A stretch of DNA of 37,096 nucleotides, taken from NCBI GenBank assembly GCA_015493745.1, contig WGCN01000153.1, forward strand, positions 1-37,096, given 5' to 3'. The position numbers were made by a program, and so were the translations under genes. The notes under the pieces were generated by a model, which saw only the letters and a list, made by a program, of their open reading frames with translations, was not told the origin of the DNA and searched no databases. Positions 8,333-17,118 of this stretch are shown one piece after another. The number at the start of each line of letters is the position of its first letter. The first letter of the stretch is position 1. Source of the DNA: Calditrichales bacterium (GTDB taxonomy: Bacteria > Calditrichota > Calditrichia > Calditrichales > J004).

Positions 8333-10729
8333 TTAAACGGTGGAGGATTTGCTTAAGATTTGCCGTATCTTTTCGTAGAGCTCCTGGGCATCTATGGGTT
8401 TGCTCAAATAGTCGTCCATTCCGGCATTAAGACACTTCTCCCTGTCGCCGGCCATGGCGTTGGCCGTCAGGGCGATAATCGGCGTATAACTTCCCATCAC
8501 TTTTTCATGTTGGCGAATCCTGCGGGAGGCGTCATAGCCATTCATCAAAGGCATTTGCACATCCATTAGAATAAGATCATATTTTTCTCTTTGGATGGCC
8601 TCCAGGGCCTTGATGCCATCGCGCACAATGGTTGTTTTAATTCCTTTTTTCTCCAGCAAACGTTCAAGGATCTGATTGTTTATATCATTGTCCTCAACTA
8701 TAAGGATATGTGGAACAGGCGTTTCTAATGAAGGAAAATCTTTGAGCGGGGGAGCCTTTTTGCTTTGCGGATTGTCCGATAAAATTGTTTTTAGGCGGGT
8801 GGCCTTAACCGGAATAAACAGGAACTTGTTTAGCCGATAGCGCTTTTTAATTTCCTTTACAAGACTGCGATGCACGGTTTCTAAAAGGAGTATAAAAGAT
8901 ATTCTTCCTTGCAGTTCGATTTTTTCCAGTTCTCTCAAAAGCTTGTTGTTCTCAGGTTCTTCCAGCTGAAAAAAAACATAAAGTTGCCGTTCCGCATCGG
9001 TCATGGTTAATAATTCGTTAAATGTACGGGCCTGGGAAATATCAATACTATACTGTTGAAGCAATGTTTTCAGGGAATTAAATAAAAGCGTATTTTTAGT
9101 TTTGATAATTGCGGACTTGTTGTGAAAGGAGTGAGCGGGATCCGGAAAATAATCCTTGTGTTGTGAACCGATATGCTGCAGAGGAAGAACAAAGCTGAAT
9201 GTGGAGCCCGTCCCCGGTTCACTTTCCAAATCTAAATGGCCACCCATAAGGGAAACCAGTTGTTTACAGATCGCCAGTCCCAGGCCTGTGCCCCCATATT
9301 GCCGGGTTGTGGAGCCGTCGGCCTGCGTGAAATTTTCAAATATTGATTTTTGCTTGTCTTTTGGAATTCCAATCCCCGTATCGCGGACACTGAACAGAAC
9401 ATGGTGAAGGTGTTCATCCGCCTTTTCCGACTGCAAAGAGGCGGTAATATGCAGATAGCCCTGATGGGTAAACTTTAAAGCATTGCTGATCAGGTTTAAC
9501 AGGATTTGACGTATACGGATCGGATCCCCCTTATAGGTGGCAAACAATTCCGGAGAAATATCCACATGAAGCTCCAGACCCTTTTTTTGAACCTGAGGGG
9601 CGAAAAGGTCAACAATGTCGTAAACAACTTCAGGCAACCTGAATTCAATGTTTTCAAGAATGAGATGACCGGATTCAATTTTAGAGAAATCAAGAATGTC
9701 ATTTATCAGGGTAAGCAACGCCTCGGCGCTTTGGGAAATGATATCCACATATTCGGCCTGCTCCGGTAACAGTTCGGTTGTTTTCAATAAATCATTCATA
9801 CCGATGATGCCATTCATGGGGGTGCGGATTTCATGGCTCATGTTGGCCAGAAAATTGCTCTTGGACTCCGCCGCTTCCTCGGCGACTTTACGGGCCCTTT
9901 CCAGTTCCTTGACCATATGACTGAGCCGGTCCGTCTGCTTTTGAAGCTCATGGGTTTTGGCTTTGACCTTTTTTTGCAGGGTCATATTCCAAACAAGAAC
10001 CATTAACATAAAGAAAATGGCAATAAGGGAGATGTTTCTGAAAGTGGTATTGGAAAAACCGGTGGCCACTATATCATCCGGAGAACGGGGATAAATCTGG
10101 TATCCGCTGTTGTAAGGTGGTGTTTGATCGAACTGATTGAGTATGCCGGTAACCTTTACCCGGCTGCTGGGCGGATAGGCACTCAGATCAAATTTTTTGG
10201 TACTGCCGGCCGGGATAAAAACATAAAGAATGTTATTGTTCTCTAAATTCAACATCAGATATTTTCCGGCTTGTATTATATCCGTCTTTAGGACAGTGCC
10301 CTCTACCTGTACCAGCCGGCCCTCATAAAGCTCTCCCTTTTCATTTGAGAAATTTAAAAAGACCGGTTGCGTTTTATATACATGGGACTCGATGATGGAA
10401 TAGGATCGGGCCCGGATATAGGTCATACCGTTTTTTTGCCGCAGGACGCCTTTTACCTCAAGCAGATCGCCTGTGGATACGGGAAAAATGATGGCCGGAG
10501 CGGTAACCATAATTCCCGCGGTTCGGTCCTGGATAAAAATAATCAACGAATCTTTTGAAAAGACATTTGATGACGATGTTGCATATCCACGGAGGGTAAT
10601 GAATTGATTGATCTTGTCGGGAATAAAATCATTGTTGGCATCGGCTTTGAAGTGGGCGATGGATGGTGTTTGTGCAAAGGCATAAGTACACAATAATAGA
10701 AGGAAAGATAATCTGTTTAGTCGAATCAT
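8333..10729 (-). CDS. Hybrid sensor histidine kinase with periplasmic OB-fold-like sensor and C-terminal receiver
   Basis: 798 residues. A signal peptide or signal anchor (1-20) is followed by an extracytoplasmic region of about 200 residues. That region contains two beta-rich segments of OB-fold character ('[11 protein letters not shown]...[10 protein letters not shown]' and '[12 protein letters not shown]...RVKVTGIL'). A transmembrane helix lies at about 233-249, then a coiled coil (255-290). The HisKA box has the phospho-accepting His299 in '[13 protein letters not shown]'. The HATPase domain shows an N box ([13 protein letters not shown]), DTGIGI, and GTGLGLAI. A receiver-like stretch without the phosphorylatable Asp follows (about residues 545-660). 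Last comes a canonical receiver ('[10 protein letters not shown]', 'LILMDVQMP', Lys in 'LSKPI'). No output gene is adjacent. It is divergent from the hydrogenase operon, so co-regulation is possible. The ribosome binding site is weak. The ligand is unknown. Confidence 0.88.
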   Translation of the reverse strand: MIRLNRLSFLLLLCTYAFAQTPSIAHFKADANNDFIPDKINQFITLRGYATSSSNVFSKDSLIIFIQDRTAGIMVTAPAIIFPVSTGDLLEVKGVLRQKNGMTYIRARSYSIIESHVYKTQPVFLNFSNEKGELYEGRLVQVEGTVLKTDIIQAGKYLMLNLENNNILYVFIPAGSTKKFDLSAYPPSSRVKVTGILNQFDQTPPYNSGYQIYPRSPDDIVATGFSNTTFRNISLIAIFFMLMVLVWNMTLQKKVKAKTHELQKQTDRLSHMVKELERARKVAEEAAESKSNFLANMSHEIRTPMNGIIGMNDLLKTTELLPEQAEYVDIISQSAEALLTLINDILDFSKIESGHLILENIEFRLPEVVYDIVDLFAPQVQKKGLELHVDISPELFATYKGDPIRIRQILLNLISNALKFTHQGYLHITASLQSEKADEHLHHVLFSVRDTGIGIPKDKQKSIFENFTQADGSTTRQYGGTGLGLAICKQLVSLMGGHLDLESEPGTGSTFSFVLPLQHIGSQHKDYFPDPAHSFHNKSAIIKTKNTLLFNSLKTLLQQYSIDISQARTFNELLTMTDAERQLYVFFQLEEPENNKLLRELEKIELQGRISFILLLETVHRSLVKEIKKRYRLNKFLFIPVKATRLKTILSDNPQSKKAPPLKDFPSLETPVPHILIVEDNDINNQILERLLEKKGIKTTIVRDGIKALEAIQREKYDLILMDVQMPLMNGYDASRRIRQHEKVMGSYTPIIALTANAMAGDREKCLNAGMDDYLSKPIDAQELYEKIRQILSKSSTV

Positions 10730-10857
10730 ACGGTTGAATACATTTCATTTTGTCTTCTATTCTCATTCGTCAAACTATGCGAGGAAATGATAAAAAAAAT
10801 GATATTTTAAAAGTGAAAAAATATTTGAGACAGAAATAAAACTTGGTATATTGGTAT

Positions 10858-10873
10858 TGTTAATTAATTCACA
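10858..10873. promoter_or_regulatory. Candidate CRP/FNR-superfamily operator in the hydrogenase promoter region
   Basis: TGTTAATTAATTCACA fits the TGTGA-N6-TCACA consensus of CRP-type regulators at 9 of 10 fixed positions. It lies 72 bases before the hydB start, in the 215-base divergent region shared with the hybrid kinase. It is embedded in AT-rich DNA, so chance is possible. No regulator gene of this family is in the window. Confidence 0.35.
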
Positions 10874-10944
10874 AAGAAAGAGGAAAATAAGGTCTTAAAT
10901 TGGTAAATTGACGGAAACATAACAAAAATGGTTGAGGTCGTCCT

Positions 10945-12009
10945 ATGAATGCTCTGGATGAGAAGTTGAACCGGTTTACAAAATATAAAATTTCCGAACA
11001 GACGCTGCGGAAGTTTATAGACTATTTAAAACAACAGGCACCCGTTTTTGCTCCTCATCATAACGGGGAAGCCTCATATTCCTATGAATGTGTGGAAAAC
11101 AGCGCAGAGGTTGTTCTTAGTTATCCCCGCACCATGCAACCCCTAAAAAAGTATTTTTTACCGCCCAGGGAAGTTTTACTCAATTTTAATATTAAGGATA
11201 ACACTTTCAGCAAACCGGAAATTATTGAAGAGACCCGCATATTTTTTGCGGTTCATTCCTATGAGATGGCCTCGTTAAAACGGCTGGATTATAGCTTTAC
11301 GCAGGGGCATGTGGAATCCAACTATGTCAGTCGCCGTAAATATGCCATTTTTGTCGGTATCAGCTATACTCCCGATGAGAGCCATTTCTCCAAATCGGTA
11401 GGGATTGATGTGGAAGAAACCGAAGGGTTTGACCTGTTCCTGCTCCCCGTGGGTGATGGGTATTTTTTATTGGAAATTACGGATACCGGTAAGCGGCTTG
11501 TTGAGGGGTTTCCCGGTCTTGCTGCCCCGGATACAACGGAAATAAAGACAGAACCCCTGCAATTTAAGAGTAAAATCAAATATCATCACAATCGTCTTCC
11601 CGCCGTATTTGATCATGTGTATAAATCAAAGGTTTGGGATAAGTATGCGGAGATATGTGTTGGCTGCGGGACATGCAATCTGCTATGCTCCACATGCTAT
11701 TGTTTTGATATCCGCGATGAAGTGGATTTGGATGCGGAACATGGCACACGTACCCGGTATTGGGACGGTTGTATGCTCAATACCTTTGCCGAGGTGGCCG
11801 GTGGGGAGAATTTTCGTGGCAGCCTGGCCCGGCGTACGCGGCATCGTCTTTATCGTAAGTTTAAATACATCACAGCCAAGTCCGAGATGCTTCATTGTGT
11901 CGGTTGCGGACGTTGTTCGCATTTTTGCCCGGTGGGCATCAGCATGACGGATATTGTTAACGATCTGATTACGGACTATGAAGAAAAACAAAACAAAGAA
12001 AAAATATAA
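10945..12009 (+). CDS. hydB: Group 3b [NiFe] hydrogenase beta subunit (4Fe-4S dicluster protein, HydB/AsrA family)
   Basis: 354 residues, cytoplasmic. It transfers electrons between the flavin subunit and the small subunit. Two C-terminal [4Fe-4S] motifs are visible: C238-x2-C241-x2-C244-x3-C248 (with C251 next to it) and C318-x2-C321-x2-C324-x3-C328. Between them is the family segment 'YWDGCMLNTFAEVAGGENFR'. The N-terminal domain matches Pyrococcus HydB in pattern but differs at cysteines. Where that protein has GVHACD and ISCMPDEYCFC (as I recall), this one has AVHSYE (residues 102-107) and ISYTPDESHFS (139-149). All four Cys are therefore replaced (Y106, Y141, H147, S149). It is first in a hydB-G-D-A operon with the order known from sulfhydrogenases. 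AsrA of sulfite reductase is a relative; the neighbouring hydrogenase subunits decide the call. Confidence 0.9.
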   Translation: MNALDEKLNRFTKYKISEQTLRKFIDYLKQQAPVFAPHHNGEASYSYECVENSAEVVLSYPRTMQPLKKYFLPPREVLLNFNIKDNTFSKPEIIEETRIFFAVHSYEMASLKRLDYSFTQGHVESNYVSRRKYAIFVGISYTPDESHFSKSVGIDVEETEGFDLFLLPVGDGYFLLEITDTGKRLVEGFPGLAAPDTTEIKTEPLQFKSKIKYHHNRLPAVFDHVYKSKVWDKYAEICVGCGTCNLLCSTCYCFDIRDEVDLDAEHGTRTRYWDGCMLNTFAEVAGGENFRGSLARRTRHRLYRKFKYITAKSEMLHCVGCGRCSHFCPVGISMTDIVNDLITDYEEKQNKEKI

Positions 12010-12019
12010 CGGGGTTATT

Positions 12020-12859
12020 ATGGAAAACTTAGCACAACATGCCGAAGACTTGTATTGCCCTGAGATTGCCACTATTACCCGGGTAGAAACCTTAACCGCC
12101 AGCGAGAAACGGTTTGAAATAACCATGCCCGGAAACCGGCCGCTCAACCATAAGCCGGGTCAATTTGTGGAGGTCTCCATCTTTGGTTTCGGGGAAGCTC
12201 CCATATCCATTTGCTCCTCACCGACCCGTGGCCCCTCTTTTGACCTGACCGTCAGAGCCACGGGACGCCTGACCGATAAAATGCATCTTCTGGAAGCCGG
12301 CAGTCAGATAGGAATACGAGGACCGTTCGGCAACGGTTTTGATCCGCAAGACTTTAAGGGCCGGGATATGTTGTTTATCTGCGGGGGAATCGGTTTGGCG
12401 CCGCTTAAATCCCTTATCGACTATACCCTGGATCGCCGCAATGATTTCGGCCGGATCATAATACTTTATGGTACTAAAAATCCTGCCGAGATTCTTTTCC
12501 CCGAAGAAATTGAAAAGTGGCAACAACAAACGGATATAGAATTTGTCATGACCGTAGATCAGGCCGATGAACAATGGCAGGGGCATGTCGGCGTAATAAC
12601 CACCCTGATTCCTCCCCTGGAACTGGATGTGAAAAATACAATAGCTACCGTGGTTGGCCCGCCGGTGATGTATAAATTTGTGCTTATGTCCCTTAAAGGC
12701 AAACGTATCCCTGATGAAAACATCTATCTTTCCCTGGAGAGGCGCATGAAATGCGGTGTGGGGAAGTGTGGTCATTGTCAGATCAACGATACCTATGTCT
12801 GCCAGGATGGACCGGTTTATCACTATCCACACGTAAAACAACTGGAGGAGGCGGTATGA
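12020..12859 (+). CDS. hydG: Group 3b [NiFe] hydrogenase gamma subunit (FAD/NAD(P)-binding oxidoreductase)
   Basis: 279 residues of the ferredoxin-reductase/dihydroorotate dehydrogenase electron-transfer type. The FAD-binding barrel is N-terminal (GQFVEVSIFG, then APISICSSP at 60-68). The nucleotide site is 'FICGGIGLAPLKSLI' (119-133), followed by 'LYGTKNPAEILF'. A C-terminal [2Fe-2S] site uses C245, C250, C253 and C261 in 'KCGVGKCGHCQ...YVC'. It passes electrons between NAD(P)H and the Fe-S chain of the complex. The open frame extends to an ATG at 11978 inside hydB. I choose ATG 12020, because the extra 14 residues are poly-lysine-like and this start sits 10 bases after the hydB stop. Its end overlaps the next gene in an ATGA. 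Confidence 0.92.
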   Translation: MENLAQHAEDLYCPEIATITRVETLTASEKRFEITMPGNRPLNHKPGQFVEVSIFGFGEAPISICSSPTRGPSFDLTVRATGRLTDKMHLLEAGSQIGIRGPFGNGFDPQDFKGRDMLFICGGIGLAPLKSLIDYTLDRRNDFGRIIILYGTKNPAEILFPEEIEKWQQQTDIEFVMTVDQADEQWQGHVGVITTLIPPLELDVKNTIATVVGPPVMYKFVLMSLKGKRIPDENIYLSLERRMKCGVGKCGHCQINDTYVCQDGPVYHYPHVKQLEEAV

Positions 12860-13617
12860 GCAAGCCCAGAGTAGCTTTTTTTGATTTTACCAGTTGCGAA
12901 GGATGCCAGTTGAATAAACTGAACCTTGAGAATGACCTGCTAAGCCTGCTGGAATTGGTGGATATTGTTGAGTTCCGCGAAGCCATGGACGACAAGGCCG
13001 AAAATTATGATGTGGCCTTTATCGAAGGCAGCATAAGCACTCCCAGTTGTGTAAAGCGGATCTATGATATTCGCCGTCGGGCCGGGGTGCTGGTTTCCCT
13101 GGGATCCTGTGCGGTTTTGGGAGGGGTAAACGCCATGAAGAATCTGCATCCGGCGGACTGGGTGCAGGAGGCGGTTTATGGGGATGACAAGTACCTGTTT
13201 CCTTCCATTCCCGTGCAACCGGTCAGTGCATATGTCAAAGTAGACTATGAGATACGCGGATGTCCCATGAGTACGCCGGAATTTCTGCATGTGCTCAAAT
13301 CAATCGTGTTGGGCCGCAAGCCGGAAATATTTGATCATGCGGTTTGTGTGGAATGTAAGCTGCATGAAAACGAATGTGTGCTGGATAAGGGGATGTTTTG
13401 TCTCGGGCCGGTATCCCGGGCCGGATGTGAAGCCATTTGCCCCGAAAACGGGCAATATTGCACGGGCTGCCGGGGATTGATTTCCAATGCCAATGTCGGT
13501 GGAGCCATCCATATGCTTAAACGGCATGGCTTTTCCGAACAGGAAGCAAAAAAGAAGTTGCAGATGTATTCATCCTTAAACAAGCTAATCAATGAAGCGG
13601 AGTGTCGTCATGCGTAA
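12856..13617 (+). CDS. hydD: Group 3b [NiFe] hydrogenase small (delta) subunit
   Basis: 253 residues with no Tat signal, so the complex is cytoplasmic. The proximal [4Fe-4S] cluster ligands are C14 and C17 (TSCEGCQLNK), C85 (GSCAVLGG) and C136 (RGCPMS). The C-terminal part carries eight further Cys: 164, 167, 174, 182, 191, 195, 202 and 205 ('CVECKLHENEC', 'FCLGP', 'GCEAICPENGQYCTGC'). These suit two more [4Fe-4S] clusters as in Pyrococcus and methanogen relatives. It takes electrons from the NiFe site to the beta/gamma diaphorase. ATG 12856 overlaps the hydG stop (ATGA) and has a GGAGGAGGCGG ribosome binding site. The longer open frame upstream (from 12751) is only read-through of hydG in another frame. 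Confidence 0.95.
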   Translation: MSKPRVAFFDFTSCEGCQLNKLNLENDLLSLLELVDIVEFREAMDDKAENYDVAFIEGSISTPSCVKRIYDIRRRAGVLVSLGSCAVLGGVNAMKNLHPADWVQEAVYGDDKYLFPSIPVQPVSAYVKVDYEIRGCPMSTPEFLHVLKSIVLGRKPEIFDHAVCVECKLHENECVLDKGMFCLGPVSRAGCEAICPENGQYCTGCRGLISNANVGGAIHMLKRHGFSEQEAKKKLQMYSSLNKLINEAECRHA

Positions 13618-14917
13618 AGACTTAAATATTGATGTACATCATTTAACCCGCGTGGAAGGGCACGGAAACATTGTTGTTAATATGAAAAACGGTGTTTTGG
13701 AAAAAGCCGAGCTGGATATTGTGGAAGCGCCGCGTTTTTTTGAGGCCATGTTGAAGGGGCGTAATTTCATGGAGGTGGCGATCATCACTTCGCGCATCTG
13801 CGGCATCTGTTCCCTGGGGCATCAGATTGCTTCCTTAAAAGCGACGGAAAATGCTCTGGGGCTGGAAGTCTCCGAACAAACAAAAATATTGCGACGTATC
13901 CTGACCGACGGCGCCACCTTTCAAAGCAATACCCTGCATGCTTTGTTCCTGGCCGCTCCCGATTTTTTAAGCGTGGGGTCTGTTTTTCCTCTGGTTAATA
14001 CCCATAAGGATGTGGTGCTGGCGGCATTGAGGCTGAAAAGGCTGGCCAATGATATCGGCGATCTGATCAGCGGCCGGGCCATTCATCCGATTCGCTGCGT
14101 GCCCGGGGGCTTTACAAAACTACCGGGAGCGGGCGACCTGAGAACCCTGCAGGAAAAGCTTAAGACCGAAGGCATGAACGACCTGAGGTTTATTGTGGAT
14201 GTCATTGCTTCCCTTGCCGATAAAATACCATCCTTCACCCGGGAAACAGAGTATATCAGTCTGACCAGTCCGGAAGAGTATGCCTTTTATGACGGTGTAA
14301 TATGCTCATCCGACGGAGGAACCTATCCCGTGGAAGACTATCTGAAGGTCACCAATGAATTTGTGGTTTCGCACTCCTCGAGCAAACATGCCCGTTTTAA
14401 CCGTAGTTCCTACATGGTGGGCGCCCTGGCCAGGTACAATAATAACCATAGGCAACTTCATCCCTTTGGCCGTGAGGTGGAACAAAAGCTGGGGCTTACC
14501 GCCCCCTGTTATAACCCGTATATGAATACCGTGGCCCAGTTGGTGGAAGTGGCCCATTGTATCGAAAACAGCATCCAACTGATGGATCGTCTGTTAACTA
14601 ACGGTATAAAGTTTGAGAAACCCAATCAAACACCGTCCCGCTACGGCCAGGGCATTGCCGCCACCGAAGTACCCCGGGGTATTTTATTCCATGATTATAC
14701 CTATAACCGTCAGGGTAACATCGTGGCCGCGAATTGTATTATTCCTACCGGCCAAAATCTGGAAAATATCGATGATGATATGAAAAAGCTGGTTCCCGAG
14801 ATCATAGAGGAGAGCAAGGAAGAAATTACCCACAAGCTGGAAATGCTGGTAAGGGCCTATGATCCCTGTATTTCCTGTTCCGTACATATGCTGGATGTTG
14901 AATTTATCGAAGAGTAG
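13610..14917 (+). CDS. hydA: Group 3b [NiFe] hydrogenase large (alpha) subunit
   Basis: 435 residues, close to the roughly 430 of sulfhydrogenase alpha subunits. It holds the Ni-Fe(CN)2CO site. The first ligand motif is 'SRICGICSLGH' (C64, C67) and the second 'DPCISCSVH' (C420, C423). The N-terminal 'HHLTRVEGHGN' is also canonical. Residues after H426 (nine residues, MLDVEFIEE) should be the C-terminal peptide removed by the maturation protease encoded next. The group 3 character follows from the 'DPCISCSVH' ending and the diaphorase subunits in the operon. Physiologically, 3b enzymes interconvert H2 and NAD(P)H and may reduce sulfur. ATG 13610 overlaps the hydD stop by 8 bases and has a GGAG ribosome binding site; an upstream in-frame ATG at 13592 lies deeper inside hydD and is less likely. 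Confidence 0.96.
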   Translation: MRKDLNIDVHHLTRVEGHGNIVVNMKNGVLEKAELDIVEAPRFFEAMLKGRNFMEVAIITSRICGICSLGHQIASLKATENALGLEVSEQTKILRRILTDGATFQSNTLHALFLAAPDFLSVGSVFPLVNTHKDVVLAALRLKRLANDIGDLISGRAIHPIRCVPGGFTKLPGAGDLRTLQEKLKTEGMNDLRFIVDVIASLADKIPSFTRETEYISLTSPEEYAFYDGVICSSDGGTYPVEDYLKVTNEFVVSHSSSKHARFNRSSYMVGALARYNNNHRQLHPFGREVEQKLGLTAPCYNPYMNTVAQLVEVAHCIENSIQLMDRLLTNGIKFEKPNQTPSRYGQGIAATEVPRGILFHDYTYNRQGNIVAANCIIPTGQNLENIDDDMKKLVPEIIEESKEEITHKLEMLVRAYDPCISCSVHMLDVEFIEE

Positions 14918-14921
14918 TAAA

Positions 14922-15392
14922 ATGATTAAGATTATAGGTCTGGGCAATGCTTTGCGCGGTGATGACGCCATTGGTCCGGAAATTATCGAGATACTGGAGG
15001 CCATGGGGGAAAACGACGCCTGGCAACTGATTGATGCCGGGGCGGATGCCTTTACGGTTCTGGAACATCTTTTAGGGGATACTCCGGTGCTGTTGATTGA
15101 CTGCGCGGATATGAAAATCGCCCCGGGTGGCGTGAAAATGTTTACCGTGGAGGAAGCCAGTCTGGCGGAAATATCAAAACATGTTTCCCTGCATGGCTTT
15201 GGCTTTGCGGAAGTTTACCGTATGGCCCGGCAGTTGGGGCAATGTGCACCCTGTAAAATTATTGGTGTTCAGCCCCGTGAGGTGGCTTTTGACAGGGAAC
15301 TTTCACTGGAAGTAAAAAAAGCAATACCGGAAATATTAAACCTGATAAACAGGGAGGCAATGATCCATGAAGAAGAAAGTACTTATCATTGA
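14922..15392 (+). CDS. [NiFe] hydrogenase maturation protease (HycI/HyaD family)
   Basis: 156 residues. It opens with 'MIKIIGLGNALRGDDAIGPEI'-like sequence, the signature of these endopeptidases, where the Asp/Glu after GDDA..G coordinates Ni in the substrate. Two more conserved acidic or His positions follow: 'LIDAGAD' near residue 35, and 'SLHGFGFAEVYRMA' with the usual H. It would cut the large subunit after H426 once Ni is inserted. Its adjacency to hydA supports specificity. ATG 14922 lies 4 bases after the hydA stop; the longer upstream frame reads through hydA. Its 3' end overlaps the next regulator gene by 26 bases, so it belongs to the same transcript. The hyp maturation genes are not in the window. 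Confidence 0.92.
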   Translation: MIKIIGLGNALRGDDAIGPEIIEILEAMGENDAWQLIDAGADAFTVLEHLLGDTPVLLIDCADMKIAPGGVKMFTVEEASLAEISKHVSLHGFGFAEVYRMARQLGQCAPCKIIGVQPREVAFDRELSLEVKKAIPEILNLINREAMIHEEESTYH

Positions 15393-15753
15393 TGATGATA
15401 TCGACCTGGTGGAAGCCATGCGCATGACCCTGGAAGATGCCGGCTTGGAAGTGATCGACGCCCAGTCCGGTGACAAGGGAGAGGAACGCGCCCGCAAGGA
15501 ACATCCCGATCTGATTCTTCTGGATATCATGATGGGTGAACAGGATGAAGGTTTTCATGTGGCTTACCGGCTGCGTAATCAAAGTGAAACTTCCGATATA
15601 CCGATTATAATGCTATCGGCCGTGGGGCAGGAAACGGGTTTTTCCTTCGATCCGCAAAAAGACGAAGCTTTTTTACCCGTGGAGGAGTTTATTGATAAAC
15701 CGGTTAATCCCGATCATTTGGTGGAGAAGGTTAAATCCCATTTGGGATATTAG
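15367..15753 (+). CDS. REC-only response regulator
   Basis: 128 residues forming a single receiver domain with no output domain. The acidic pocket is D9-D11, the phospho-acceptor is D53 in 'LILLDIMMG', the switch residue is S84 ('IMLSAVG'), and the conserved Lys is K111 ('FIDKPV'). An insert of about 14 residues after S84 (ETGFSFDPQKDEAFLPVEE) separates beta-4 from beta-5, more than in CheY. This subtype is often paired with hydrogenase or redox kinases. It starts within the protease gene behind an AGGGAGG site and is followed after 9 bases by a membrane histidine kinase, its likely phosphodonor. Without an output domain it must act through protein contacts. Confidence 0.9.
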   Translation: MKKKVLIIDDDIDLVEAMRMTLEDAGLEVIDAQSGDKGEERARKEHPDLILLDIMMGEQDEGFHVAYRLRNQSETSDIPIIMLSAVGQETGFSFDPQKDEAFLPVEEFIDKPVNPDHLVEKVKSHLGY

Positions 15754-15762
15754 GAACCGGAA

Positions 15763-17118
15763 ATGGGCAAATCCCTTTCTTTCAGTGAGCGCATAGGCGA
15801 ACAGTTTACCCTGTTGAATGCCACTATCCTCAATTCGCGGATCATATGGTCCATCCGTTGGCGCTGGGTGGCCAATATAGGTTTTTTCCTGCTGATCCTT
15901 ATTTCCCGCTCGTCCGGTTTGCAACTGGATTATGACTCTATCTGGCTGACACTCATTTTTCTGGCTTCCCTCAATTTGATTTATCAGGGAATATACCGCT
16001 ATAAAAAGAAATATACCCTTATGGGGGAACTGGCCTTCATTTCCATCCATATTTTTATGGATATTTTGATTCTTACCTGGCTGATTCACCTGACCGGAGG
16101 GATAGAAAATCCGCTTTACTTTTTTTATATCTTTCATATCATCATCAGCAGCATCATTTTTCCCAGGAATCTGCCTTATGTGGTCACTACCTTTGTTTTT
16201 GTTTTATTTGCCGTGCTGGTATGGGCCGAGTACTCCAATCTTATCATGCACCATTGTATTTACAAGGGGCAGCTGCATGAAAGTCCGGTTTTAAATATTT
16301 TGATTGTAGCCATTTTTTTTACCACTGTTTTTTTGACCACCCATATCTGTACCAGTTTTATGAAGCTGTTCCGGAAAAGCCAGCGTGAAGTAACGGCGCT
16401 AAATAAACTTTTGCTGGAAAAAGAGAAGGAGAAGAGCTCCTTTTATCGCTATACCTCCCATGAACTCAAAGCCCCCGTGGTTTCCATCAAAACAAGTATC
16501 GATGCGGTTTTGGCCGCATCCGGGCCTAAGCTTCCCGAACAAAGCAGACAACTGCTGAAAAGGGCCTCCCTGAGGGCCGGGCAAATGCTTTCCATGTTAA
16601 AAGAGCTGTTGGAACTTTCCTGGCAACAATCCAAAGGCAGGAACGTTTCCTCCGAATATATTGATCTGCAAGAGATATTAAACTTATGTGTCGATCTGGA
16701 AAAAGCCGTTGCCGAAAGCCGGAATATCCGCTTTGAATTTATCACGGGGGAAGATATTCCCAAAGTACGGGGCGATAAAAACAGCCTGGAAAAACTGTTT
16801 GGGAATCTGGTGGGCAATGCCGTTCGGTACAACCGGGACGGAGGAACGGTGCGCATCCGGATCATAAAAAAGGAAAATGGTGTTTGTGTGGAAATATCCG
16901 ATGAAGGTATAGGTATCGCCGTGGAAGAGCAGGAAAGGATATTCGATCCCTTTTACCGCTCGGCCGCAGCCAAAGAGTTTACACCGGTCGGCACCGGCCT
17001 GGGGCTAAGCATGGTGCGCCAGATTGTTGACAATCTGGGCGGACGCATAGAGGTAGAATCTTTCCCTGAAAAGGGCAGTACCTTCCGGGTTTGTTTGCCG
17101 CCTGGGGAGGAAAAGTGA
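15763..17118 (+). CDS. Membrane histidine kinase with RegB-like GGxxNP motif
   Basis: 451 residues. About six transmembrane segments occupy residues 35-200, followed by a coiled coil and then the kinase core. The HisKA phosphorylation site is H233 in 'TSHELKAPVVSIK'. The HATPase domain has an N box (NLVGNAVRYNRDGG), DEGIGI and GTGLGLSMV. Between membrane helices lies 'TGGIENPLYFF' (111-121), matching the GGxxNPx quinone-binding heptapeptide described for RegB/PrrB redox kinases. That makes quinone-pool or redox sensing a reasonable inference. It sits between the REC-only regulator and an ACT protein with which it overlaps (GTGA), inside the hydrogenase operon. An AGGAA ribosome binding site precedes ATG 15763. 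Confidence 0.9.
   Translation: MGKSLSFSERIGEQFTLLNATILNSRIIWSIRWRWVANIGFFLLILISRSSGLQLDYDSIWLTLIFLASLNLIYQGIYRYKKKYTLMGELAFISIHIFMDILILTWLIHLTGGIENPLYFFYIFHIIISSIIFPRNLPYVVTTFVFVLFAVLVWAEYSNLIMHHCIYKGQLHESPVLNILIVAIFFTTVFLTTHICTSFMKLFRKSQREVTALNKLLLEKEKEKSSFYRYTSHELKAPVVSIKTSIDAVLAASGPKLPEQSRQLLKRASLRAGQMLSMLKELLELSWQQSKGRNVSSEYIDLQEILNLCVDLEKAVAESRNIRFEFITGEDIPKVRGDKNSLEKLFGNLVGNAVRYNRDGGTVRIRIIKKENGVCVEISDEGIGIAVEEQERIFDPFYRSAAAKEFTPVGTGLGLSMVRQIVDNLGGRIEVESFPEKGSTFRVCLPPGEEK

Noticed and set aside
10945-12859. Reading the first two operon genes as anaerobic sulfite reductase subunits AsrA/AsrB
   Set aside because: No AsrC (sirohaem) gene follows. Instead the hydrogenase small and large subunits and a maturation protease follow in the sulfhydrogenase order.
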